Shown here: one piece after another, positions 57,067-64,000 of the stretch
Numbering within the stretch: the stretch's first letter is position 1
Layout of the letters: the number at the start of each line of letters is the position of its first letter
Origin: Nocardioides speluncae
Lineage (GTDB): Bacteria > Actinomycetota > Actinomycetes > Propionibacteriales > Nocardioidaceae
NCBI RefSeq assembly: GCF_003121585.1
Contig: NZ_QEOO01000047.1
Span: forward strand, 62,001-126,000
Direction of reading: 5' to 3'
DNA: 64,000 nt
Translations under genes and position numbers: made by a program
Notes under the pieces: model-generated
Database searches by the model: none
The model's input: the letters and a program-made list of their open reading frames with translations, nothing else
Told to the model about the DNA's origin: nothing

Positions 57067-58734
57067 TCAGCTGATTCCGGGGCCCGCGTCGTTCAGCCAG
57101 GCCCAGTCCGACCAGCTGGTGGCGCCGGTCTGCCACTTGTGGAACACGCCGGAGCCGCTGGTGGCGATCACCTCGATCCGGCCGTCGCGGTTGTGGGTCG
57201 CGGTGATCTCGGTGCCGCCGGTGCCGAACGTCTCCCAGGCCGAGTACGGCGCGTTCGGGTTCGTCTGCCAGCTGTGCGCGGCGGTGCTGCCGTTGATCGC
57301 GAACACCTCGACCCGGCCGTCGGGGCTGCGGTCGCTGGTCAGCTCGGCGTTGGCTGGTCCGTTGCTGAGCCCGTTGCTGCCGGCGGGGCCGGTGCCCTCC
57401 CAGCCGGACCACGACGACGCGCCGGTCTGGTACTTGTGGAAGACACCGTTGGCGTTCGATGCGAAGACCTCCAGCCGGCCGTCGGCGTTGCGGTCCACGG
57501 TCAGGTCGCGGCCGCCCGTGCCGAAGCCGGTCCAGCCGGACCAGCCGCCGTTGGGTGCGGTCTGCCACTTGTGCTCGAACGTGCTGCCGCTGAGCGCGAA
57601 CACCTCCAGCCGGCCGTCCGGCGCGGACTCGATGGCGAGCTGGGCGTTCGCCGGGCCGCCACCGGTGCCTTCCCAGCCGGACCAGCCGCCGTCGACCGGC
57701 GCCTGGTAGCGGTGGAAGATCCCGTCAGGTCCGGAGGCGAAGACCTCGATCCGGCCGTCGGCGTTGAAGCCGGCGGCGACGTCGGTACCACCACCACCGA
57801 AGTTGTGCCAGCCGGACCAGCCGGCAGAGGGCGCGGTCTGCCAGATGTGGTTGAAGGTCTGGCCGTTGATCGCGAACAGCTCCAGGCGGCCGTCGGCGCT
57901 GGGGGCGATGGCGAGCTGGGCGTTCTTGGGCCCGCCGATGAGCTCCCAGCGCGACCACTCGCCGTTGACGCGGGTCTGCCAGGCGTGCCAGACGCCGTCC
58001 GCGCCGGCGGCGAAGGTCTCCAGCCGGCCGTCCGCGGACTGCGCGGAGACCACCCGGCCCGACTCCTGCGACGATGAGGGCCGGCCCATGCCGACGTTCC
58101 ACAGCCGGTCGACGATCTTGATCGCGTCGTTGGCCTCGACGGCGTACCGGTAGCGGTACTGGTCAGCCGGCCGCTGTACGTCGGCCGCGACCTCGCCGAT
58201 CGGGGCGGTGTTCCACGAGCCGTTCGGGTAGAAGCGCTCCATCGCCCGCAGGAACGAGCCGGTTGCGTAGACCGCGTCCCGGCACTGTTCCACGGTGCCC
58301 CACTCACCGACCGAGGGCCGCTGCTGGAACAGCCCGACCGAGTCGTGGTCGACCGCGTCGTACAGGTTGTCGATGCTGGACTCCACGATCACCGTGGCGA
58401 TCGCGATGGCCGCCGCGCGGGGGTTGAAGCCGCGGGCCCTGACCGTCTGGATCACGGTGCGCGCACACGAGATCCGGTAGGCGTTGAGATGGCCGGCCAT
58501 CTTGTTCTGCAGCTGCGGGTTGAGCTGGTTGGCGATCTCGCCGTCGGCGGCCGACGGCCCGGCCGGGTCGCACGGCCCCACCCTGGCGTTGAGGCCCAGC
58601 CGCTCCTGAGGCCAGATCTCGTTCGGGTCCTGCTTCCGCTCGGCGGCAGCCGTGGGGCTGCCGCCGACGAGGGTGGCGGTGAGGGCGAGGATCGTACCCG
58701 TGGCGACCGAGATCCGCGTGGTGGGCTTGCGCAT
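57067..58734 (-). CDS. Secreted lysozyme-like protein with seven-repeat PLL/tectonin-type propeller
   Basis: 555 aa from ATG 58734 (MRKPTTRISVATGTILALT); longer frames are shadows. The signal peptide is cleaved near SPTAAA. Residues about 45-230 resemble phage/actinobacterial lysozyme or transglycosylase-like domains: AIAIATVIVESSIDNLYD with the likely catalytic Glu, and DHDSVGLFQQRPSVG. The C-terminal 320 residues contain seven repeats of about 46 aa with pattern DGRLEVFA-(8)-HxWQT-(6)-WSxWxxFG. PLL lectins from Photorhabdus have this seven-bladed fold and bind sugars. It shares its propeller with the upstream neighbour. Confidence 0.83.
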   Translation of the reverse strand: MRKPTTRISVATGTILALTATLVGGSPTAAAERKQDPNEIWPQERLGLNARVGPCDPAGPSAADGEIANQLNPQLQNKMAGHLNAYRISCARTVIQTVRARGFNPRAAAIAIATVIVESSIDNLYDAVDHDSVGLFQQRPSVGEWGTVEQCRDAVYATGSFLRAMERFYPNGSWNTAPIGEVAADVQRPADQYRYRYAVEANDAIKIVDRLWNVGMGRPSSSQESGRVVSAQSADGRLETFAAGADGVWHAWQTRVNGEWSRWELIGGPKNAQLAIAPSADGRLELFAINGQTFNHIWQTAPSAGWSGWHNFGGGGTDVAAGFNADGRIEVFASGPDGIFHRYQAPVDGGWSGWEGTGGGPANAQLAIESAPDGRLEVFALSGSTFEHKWQTAPNGGWSGWTGFGTGGRDLTVDRNADGRLEVFASNANGVFHKYQTGASSWSGWEGTGPAGSNGLSNGPANAELTSDRSPDGRVEVFAINGSTAAHSWQTNPNAPYSAWETFGTGGTEITATHNRDGRIEVIATSGSGVFHKWQTGATSWSDWAWLNDAGPGIS

Positions 58735-58751
58735 CGGAAGAGTCCTCTCCC

Positions 58752-60329
58752 TCAGTTGACGGCCGGGCCGGCGTCGTTGAGCCAGCCCCAGTCGGACCAG
58801 CTGGAGGCGCCGGTCTGCCACCGGTGGAACACACCGGAGCCGCTGGTGGCGATCACCTCGATCCGGCCGTCGCGGTTGTGGGTGGTGGTGAGGTCGGTGC
58901 CTCCGGTGCCGAAGCCGTCCCAGCCGGAGAACGCCTGGTTCGGCCCGGTCTGCCAGGCGTGGGTCGCGGTGCTGCCGTTGACGGCGAACACCTCGATCCG
59001 GCCGTCGGGGCTGCGGTCGGTGGACAGCTCGGCGTTGGCCGGGCCATTGCTACCCGCGGGACCGGTGCCCTCCCAGCCGGACCAGGACGACGCACCGGTC
59101 TGCCACTTGTGGAAGACCCCGCCCGGTCCCGAGGCGAAGACCTCGATCCGGCCGTCCGCGTTCCGGTCGGTGGTCAGGTCCCGGCCACCGCCGCCGAAGT
59201 TGTGCCAGGTCGACCAGCCGCCGTTGGGCGCGGTCTGCCACAGGTGGTCGAAGGTCTGCCCGTTCAGCGCGAACACCTCGAGCCGGCCGTCGCCGCCCAG
59301 CTCCAGGGCCAGCCGGGCGTTGGCCGGTCCGTTGTAGCCGGTGCCGGTGCCCTCCCACTCGGACCAGCCGTCCGGGTCCTGCCAGCGGTGGAACACGCCG
59401 CTGCCGTTGGACGCGAAGACCTCGACCCGGCCGTCGGCGTTGCTGCCGGTGGCCAGGTCGTAGCCGCCGGTGCCGAAGTTCGCCCAGCCGGACCAGCCGG
59501 CCGAGGGCGCGGTCTGCCAGATGTGGTCGAGGGTCTGGCCGTTCAGCGCGAAGAGCTCCAGGCGGCCGTCCCGGTTCGGCGCCAGCGCCAGCTCGGCGTT
59601 CTTGGGCCCACCGATGAGCTCCCACCGGGACCACTCGCCGTTCACCCGGGTCTGCCAGGCGTGGTGTACGCCGTCGGCACCGGCCGCGAACGCCTCCAGC
59701 CGGCCGTCGGCCGACTGCATCGAGACCACCCGGCCGGACTCCCACGACGACATCGGCCGCGCGGTGCCGCCGTCGATGACCTTCTTGTAGCGATACGGCT
59801 TGGCCACGAAGCTGCCGACGGTGTAGTTGATCGGCCGCTCGTACCGGACCGCACCCGCCCCGCCCATCTCCTCCATGGTGAAGAAGCGGGTGTGCTGGGC
59901 GTTGGCCCAGCCCGTGAACAGCACGACGTGCCCAGCGGCGCCACCGGTCCCCGGACCGAGCGTGCCGACCACGTCACCCGGCTGCAGGTCCTCCCAGCCG
60001 ATCGGGTCGAGGAACTCCGGGAGCGACACGGTGTTCGGCGACCAGGACAGGTGCAGCGCCATCGACACGAACCCGGAGCAGTCGGTGCGGTACAGCTTCC
60101 CCTGCTGGTCCGGGTGCTGCCCCTCCATGTCGTAGGGCACGTTCTGGTCCACCCAGAACTGGGCGCGGCTGAGGATCTCGGCGCGCGTGATCGGGCCGTC
60201 GACGACGGAGTCGGCGCGGGCGGCCGGCGCGGTGGCGACGGTCGCTGGGAGCCCGGCCGCGGTGGCGACGAGCAGCAGGGCGAGGCCGCGGAGCAGGAGA
60301 CGGAGCCGGAGACGGAGGCCGGTGTTCAT
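58752..60329 (-). CDS. Secreted NlpC/P60-like amidase with seven-repeat PLL/tectonin-type propeller
   Basis: 525 aa from ATG 60329 (MNTGLRLRLRLLLRG), with a signal peptide ending near PAARA. The N-terminal catalytic domain (about 40-190) has Cys in RTDCSGFVSMALHLSW and His in AAGHVVLFTGWANA, an NlpC/P60-like pair. Then come seven DGR-x-EVFA repeats, nearly identical in places to those of the next gene (for example GVHHAWQTRVNGEWSRWELI versus GVWHAWQTRVNGEWSRWELI). Probably a cell-wall or glycan-directed amidase with a lectin module. It is followed after 17 bp by its sister gene. Confidence 0.83.
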   Translation of the reverse strand: MNTGLRLRLRLLLRGLALLLVATAAGLPATVATAPAARADSVVDGPITRAEILSRAQFWVDQNVPYDMEGQHPDQQGKLYRTDCSGFVSMALHLSWSPNTVSLPEFLDPIGWEDLQPGDVVGTLGPGTGGAAGHVVLFTGWANAQHTRFFTMEEMGGAGAVRYERPINYTVGSFVAKPYRYKKVIDGGTARPMSSWESGRVVSMQSADGRLEAFAAGADGVHHAWQTRVNGEWSRWELIGGPKNAELALAPNRDGRLELFALNGQTLDHIWQTAPSAGWSGWANFGTGGYDLATGSNADGRVEVFASNGSGVFHRWQDPDGWSEWEGTGTGYNGPANARLALELGGDGRLEVFALNGQTFDHLWQTAPNGGWSTWHNFGGGGRDLTTDRNADGRIEVFASGPGGVFHKWQTGASSWSGWEGTGPAGSNGPANAELSTDRSPDGRIEVFAVNGSTATHAWQTGPNQAFSGWDGFGTGGTDLTTTHNRDGRIEVIATSGSGVFHRWQTGASSWSDWGWLNDAGPAVN

Positions 60330-60343
60330 GTGGTGGAGCCTCC

Positions 60344-61150
60344 TCAGGCCGGGTACGGCGGCCGGCAGTTCTGGCGGCCGAGCCGGTAGGCGTTGTTGAT
60401 GTAGACGCCGTCGGCGATCGAGTCGCCCATGATCGACCGGTGGTCGGTCGGCCGGTCCCACTGGTAGCACCAGTGCTGGGCGAAGTAGCCGCCCAGTCCC
60501 TGGCCCCACGGCGCGTCGAAGTTGCAGATGCCGTCGGTGTCGATGCAGTACCGGATGTACGGGATCCCACCGAAGTCGGCGCGGCCCGGGCCGGGGGAGA
60601 CCCAGCCGGTGAACGGGACACCCATGCCGGCCGGGATCACGGCCCCGATCCCAGCACCTGCCGGACCCGCCGGCTGCATCGGGTCGGCGTACAGCTTGGC
60701 CCGGAACCGTGACTTGTCGACGCCGGGCACCCGGCCGTCGGCGATGTCGTTCAGGACCAGGTTGGCGGGGATCGCGCCCTGCGAGTAGCCGACGATGACG
60801 TACGTCGCGTCGGGGTGCCAGTTGTCGCGGATCAGCCGGATTGCGTTCTGGCGGCCGATCTCCACGCTCTGGTTCATCGGCGTCTGGTCGCAGTTCGGCA
60901 GGCCCTGGCCACCGGCCGGGTAGTGCACGCGCAGCGGGATCCCGCCGCGCAGCCACTCGTTGCGGTAGACGGTGGCGGCGCCGTCGCAGGTGCCGCCGAT
61001 CAGGACGTAGTAGGTGGCTCCCCCGACTGCTGAGCCCGCCGAGCCCGCTGCGGCCGGCGATGCGGAGCTGACGGCGCCCGGTACGGCCGTCGCCGCCGCG
61101 GCCATGGTGAGCGCGAGACTGCGGATGACTCGTCTTGGACTGCGGACCAT
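60344..61150 (-). CDS. Secreted cutinase/PE-PPE-type serine esterase
   Basis: 268 aa with an N-terminal signal peptide (LALTMAAAATAVPGAVSSAS). The nucleophile elbow is VIVGYSQGAIPANLV (GYSQG, near residue 123), with Asp in IRYCIDTDGICNFD and His late in RPTDHRSIMGDS. Cys pairs suggest disulfides. The family is that of actinobacterial cutinase-like and PE-PPE-domain esterases acting on lipids or polyesters outside the cell. First of three secreted-protein genes on this strand, and divergent from the STAND regulator. Confidence 0.8.
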   Translation of the reverse strand: MVRSPRRVIRSLALTMAAAATAVPGAVSSASPAAAGSAGSAVGGATYYVLIGGTCDGAATVYRNEWLRGGIPLRVHYPAGGQGLPNCDQTPMNQSVEIGRQNAIRLIRDNWHPDATYVIVGYSQGAIPANLVLNDIADGRVPGVDKSRFRAKLYADPMQPAGPAGAGIGAVIPAGMGVPFTGWVSPGPGRADFGGIPYIRYCIDTDGICNFDAPWGQGLGGYFAQHWCYQWDRPTDHRSIMGDSIADGVYINNAYRLGRQNCRPPYPA

Positions 61151-61307
61151 CTCGTGGATCCTCCCGAGTAGGAGCTTCCCGGCAATACCGTGGACGGCAT
61201 CCCGGCGTACGTTGGGTAGCGCATCACGACGCGGCGTTTCGCGATGCGAAGTCTGGAAAGTCTGGAATCAGGAAGGTCCGGACAAACCGCTCGGGAGGAC
61301 CCACGTA
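61151..61307. other. Divergent control region between cutinase-like and STAND regulator genes
   Basis: 157 bp. It contains a ribosome site for each side and short repeated TCTGGAA motifs (TCTGGAAAGTCTGGAATCAGGAAGG near 61253-61276). An imperfect inverted repeat CGCATC...GATGCG spans 61218-61246. These could bind the adjacent regulator. No definite promoter is identified. Confidence 0.3.
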
Positions 61308-63782
61308 GTGAAAGGCGAGAACGTCGCCGCGAACGCACCCGCAGCATTGCCTGTGGTCACGGCGGAGGACCTAGGCCGCGAGCTCAAACGCTGGCTGCGG
61401 CACGGCGAGAACCGCCGGCTCAAGGTGGCCGCCCTCGCCAAGCGCCTGGAGATGTCGCAGAGCACGCTGTACGCCTATCTCGCCGGCACCACGCTCCCGG
61501 CGACCGAGGTGCTCGACGACCTGCTGCGCGAGCTCGGCGTACCCACCGACGTGCAGCGACGGCTGGCGACCGCCCGCGACGCCCTGCACCGCGACCGGCG
61601 GCGCACCAAGGAGTCGGTCGAGCCGACGCCGGTCTCGGTCCCGCGAGAGCTGCCTGCCGACCCTTCGGGCTTCTCCGGCCGTGAGGCCGAGATCGAGGCG
61701 CTGGACCGGGCGTTCTCGGCGTACGACGACCACAGCTCGCCGGTCGGCATCAGCGTGATCGCCGGGATCGCGGGCGTCGGCAAGACCGCGCTGGCGGTCC
61801 GGTGGGCGCGGCGGCTCAGCAACCGGTTCCCGGACGGCTGCCTCTACCTCGACCTGCTCGGCTTCTCGCCCGGCGAGCCGCGGGATCCCGCGGAGGCGCT
61901 GGCCAGGTTCCTGCGGGCCCTGGGCGCCGGCGACGACGTGCCCGACGACCTCGACGAGCGTGCCAGCCGCTTCCGCAGCCGGGCTGCCGGCAAGCGGCTG
62001 CTGGTGGTCCTCGACAACGCGCTGGACGTCGAGCAGGTGCGGCCGCTGCTGCCGGCGAGCCCGGAGAGCTTCGTGGTGGTCACCAGCCGCTCGGACCTGC
62101 CCGGGCTGCGAGTCCACCCGGGCGCGCACCTGGTGAGCCTCGGCCCGCTCGCTCCCGAGGACGGGATGCGGCTGCTGACCGCGCAGCTGCCGGACGGGCC
62201 GGTCGGGCTCGCGGGCTCCACCGGGTCGGCGCGGACCCTGGTCGACCGGTGCGGCGGGCTGCCGCTGGCGCTGCGGATCGTCGCCGCCCAGGCGCAGCTC
62301 GGCGCTGGCGCACTCGACGAGCTCGCGGCCGACCTGACCTCGGGCGCCGGGCTCGACCTGTTCGACGTCGGCGATCCGGCGACCTCGGTCCGCGGGGTCT
62401 TCTCGTGGTCCGAGCGCCGGCTTCCGGCGGCGGCCGACGCGGCGTTCCGACTGCTGGGGGTGCCGCCGGTCCAGCAGCTCGACCTGTACGCCGCCACCGC
62501 CCTGCTCGGCACCGGCGTCGACAGTGCCCGCGGCGAGCTCGACGAGCTGGTCCGGGCCCACTTGATGCGCCGCCTCGACGGGGTCCGGTTCAGCATGCAC
62601 GACCTGCTGCGCGAGCACGCCCGCGAGCGCGCGGAGGCCGAGCTGCCCGAGGTCGAGCGCGACGCCGCGATGGTCCGGCTGGTCCGGTACTGGATCGACG
62701 CCGGCGGGCAGGTGATGGACATCCTGCACCCGCCGTACGGACCGGCCGCCGACCCCGGCGACACCGCGGCCCTGCCGCCCGTCCGGTCCACCGCGGACGC
62801 TCACGCCTGGGTGGACGCCGAGTGGGAGAACCTGCTCGCCGCCGTGGCGTACACCGAGCTGCGCGGCTGGCACGAGCTGACCATCGGTCTGGCCCAGGTG
62901 GTACGCCGCCACGTCGACCAGGCCGGCCGCTACCTCGACGCCGTGGTCGTCCTCGGGGCGGCGCTGCGGGCCGGGCACGCGACCGGCGACCGGGTCGCCG
63001 AGGCGAGCGCGCACCGCGACCTCGGTGTCGCCTACCTGCGCCTGGGCCGCCACGACGACGCGGTCGAGCAGTACCGGAAGGCGCTCGAGATCTGCCACAC
63101 CGAGGGCGACGTCAACGGCGAGGCCGGCACCCTCAACAACCTCGGCAACTTCTACGAGCGCCTCGGCCGCTACGACGACGCGATCGAGCAGTACACCCTG
63201 GCGCTGCCGCTGGCACGCACCCTCGACCACCGCTCGGGTGAGGCGACCGTGCTCGGCAACCTCGCGGTGTGCAACAGCCGGCTCGGTCACTACGACCAGG
63301 CGCTGGCGCTGTCACAGGAGGCGCTGGAGCTGTTCTGGAACGCCGGCGACGGTGGCGGCTCGGCGCGCACACTCGGCAACATCGGCGAGATCCAGCGCGC
63401 GTCCGGGGCGCACGGCGAAGCGCTGCTCACCCTGGACGAGGCGCTCACCGCCGCCCGCGATGTCGGCGCGCTCGGGATCGAGACCGAGATCCTGAACACG
63501 CTGGGGGAGACCCACCTCGAGCGCGGGTCGGCGGCGGACGCGCTCGCCTCCCACCAGGCGGCACTGACCGTCGCCGGCGAGATCGCCGACCGCTACGAGC
63601 AGGCCCGCGCGCTCGAGGGCAGCGGACACGTCCGGGAGCGGATGGGCGAGCGACACCTGAGCCGGGCGCTCTGGCAGGAGGCGCTCACCATCTACAGCAG
63701 CCTCGGGCTCCCGGAGGCCGGCCGGGTCCGGGCGCTGCTCGACCACGCCGACGGCACGGCTCGGCTGACCAGTCTGGCGTGA
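61308..63782 (+). CDS. XRE-like HTH / NB-ARC (STAND) ATPase / TPR transcriptional regulator
   Basis: 824 aa from GTG 61308 with GGGAGG upstream; the open frame extends earlier but is antisense to the cutinase-like gene. Residues about 15-85 form a helix-turn-helix (LAKRLEMSQSTLYAYLAGTT). About 115-400 is an NB-ARC ATPase: P-loop IAGIAGVGKTALAVRWAR, Walker B LLVVLDNALD, sensor VVVTSRSDL and GLPLALRIV. A winged helix and MHDLLREHARE (MHD motif) follow, then about seven TPRs to the end. This AfsR/STAND class switches on ATP/ADP exchange. It probably controls the divergent secreted-enzyme genes. Confidence 0.87.
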   Translation: MKGENVAANAPAALPVVTAEDLGRELKRWLRHGENRRLKVAALAKRLEMSQSTLYAYLAGTTLPATEVLDDLLRELGVPTDVQRRLATARDALHRDRRRTKESVEPTPVSVPRELPADPSGFSGREAEIEALDRAFSAYDDHSSPVGISVIAGIAGVGKTALAVRWARRLSNRFPDGCLYLDLLGFSPGEPRDPAEALARFLRALGAGDDVPDDLDERASRFRSRAAGKRLLVVLDNALDVEQVRPLLPASPESFVVVTSRSDLPGLRVHPGAHLVSLGPLAPEDGMRLLTAQLPDGPVGLAGSTGSARTLVDRCGGLPLALRIVAAQAQLGAGALDELAADLTSGAGLDLFDVGDPATSVRGVFSWSERRLPAAADAAFRLLGVPPVQQLDLYAATALLGTGVDSARGELDELVRAHLMRRLDGVRFSMHDLLREHARERAEAELPEVERDAAMVRLVRYWIDAGGQVMDILHPPYGPAADPGDTAALPPVRSTADAHAWVDAEWENLLAAVAYTELRGWHELTIGLAQVVRRHVDQAGRYLDAVVVLGAALRAGHATGDRVAEASAHRDLGVAYLRLGRHDDAVEQYRKALEICHTEGDVNGEAGTLNNLGNFYERLGRYDDAIEQYTLALPLARTLDHRSGEATVLGNLAVCNSRLGHYDQALALSQEALELFWNAGDGGGSARTLGNIGEIQRASGAHGEALLTLDEALTAARDVGALGIETEILNTLGETHLERGSAADALASHQAALTVAGEIADRYEQARALEGSGHVRERMGERHLSRALWQEALTIYSSLGLPEAGRVRALLDHADGTARLTSLA

Positions 63783-63803
63783 CGCCCGCCCTATGCTCGG
63801 GGA

Positions 63804-64000
63804 ATGCCGAACGACCCACTTCTTGACGCCGCGGACCGGCTTTACGGCCTGCCGATGGCGGAGTTCACGCCGGCGCGCGATGCGCTGGCCAAGGAGCTCA
63901 AGGGGACCGACAAGGACCTCTCGGCGCGGGTGAAGGCGCTGAAGAAGCCGTCGGTCGCCGGGTGGGTGGTCAACCTGTTGGTACGCCGTGAACAGGAGCA
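63804..64000 (+). CDS. Conserved hypothetical protein, 5' part only
   Basis: 65 codons before the window ends. It begins MPNDPLLDAADRLYGLPMAE, then ARDALAKELKGTDKDLSARV and KKPSVAGWVVNLLVRREQ. The alternating helical, Lys-rich start is seen in a conserved actinobacterial family without known function, as far as I recall. ATG 63804 has GGGGAA just upstream. Nothing can be said about its C-terminal part. Confidence 0.65.
   Translation, partial: MPNDPLLDAADRLYGLPMAEFTPARDALAKELKGTDKDLSARVKALKKPSVAGWVVNLLVRREQE

Noticed and set aside
61371..63290. 639-aa minus-strand frame opposite the STAND regulator
   Set aside because: Shadow of the NB-ARC/TPR gene, whose motifs are complete on the plus strand.
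1..64000. tRNA and rRNA genes
   Set aside because: No cloverleaf with conserved GGTTCRANYCC arm or rRNA-like stretch was noticed on reading; a covariance-model scan would be needed to exclude them fully.

Overview
This is a high-GC window, with G/C at most third codon positions, many GTG and TTG starts, and dense ATGA/GTGA/TGATG gene overlaps. It carries the actinobacterial bcc-aa3 respiratory genes (qcrCAB, ctaC/D/E/F), an actinobacterial psp cluster (pspA, pspAA, htpX-like, pspAB), a MacS/MacR-type two-component pair and a c-di-AMP riboswitch ahead of an NlpC/P60 hydrolase. I infer a member of the Actinomycetota, probably Propionibacteriales (Nocardioides/Kribbella-like). The genus call is a guess. 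No rRNA, tRNA, CRISPR array or insertion sequence was seen.

Layout. 1-6.1 kb: end of a phenylacetyl-CoA epoxidase operon (paaD tail, paaE), a LysE-type exporter, a DUF885 hydrolase divergent from a MocR regulator, and two tandem paralogous alpha/beta hydrolases. 6.1-11 kb: a DUF3043 membrane protein, the psp envelope-stress operon, a 70-nt palindrome, a collapsed P-loop kinase gene, and a MerR-PP2C fusion. 11-20.8 kb: P450, SigE-family sigma factor with a membrane partner, nadA, GNAT, glycerate kinase, an ErpA-type Fe-S carrier flanked by hairpins, adenosine kinase, TusA-like protein and a cysteine desulfurase-like protein. 20.9-34.5 kb: cytochrome oxidase and bc1 genes, L,D-transpeptidase, DUF559-like protein, CtaG-like protein, trpD. 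34.5-46.2 kb: DEDDh/GIY-YIG protein, NYN-domain protein, riboswitch-controlled NlpC/P60 protein, M48-type peptidase, FadD15-type ligase, START-like protein, ArsA-like ATPase. 46.2-49.8 kb: two ROK-kinase paralogues enclosing the remains of an AbiE toxin-antitoxin locus. 49.7-57 kb: TIGR00300 enzyme, esterase, acyltransferase, MacS/MacR-like pair, arylamine N-acetyltransferase. 57-64 kb: three secreted proteins, two of them ending in the same seven-repeat lectin-like propeller, then a STAND/TPR regulator.

Gene order from glycerate kinase through erpA, adoK, ctaC, qcrCAB, ctaE, trpD, the DEDDh protein, NlpC/P60, fadD15, the START-like protein, the ArsA-like ATPase and the acyltransferase recalls, from memory, the Rv2182c-Rv2205c block of Mycobacterium tuberculosis. 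This is an old actinobacterial core region combining respiration, envelope and Fe-S functions, into which accessory pieces have been placed.

The most unusual signal is a family of intergenic tandem repeats with a period of exactly 31 bp. Twenty units lie at four loci (25.36, 26.51, 37.89 and 54.40 kb). Each unit has a conserved core of about 21 nt around GGGCCGGGTC and about 10 variable nt. 31 bp is close to three DNA helical turns, so the cores would face the same side of the helix. At 37.9 kb three units in one orientation face five in the other. Other non-coding structures are a 162-bp imperfect palindrome (51.4 kb), a three-stem fold after erpA, and a perfect 15-bp inverted repeat in front of the AbiEi antitoxin.
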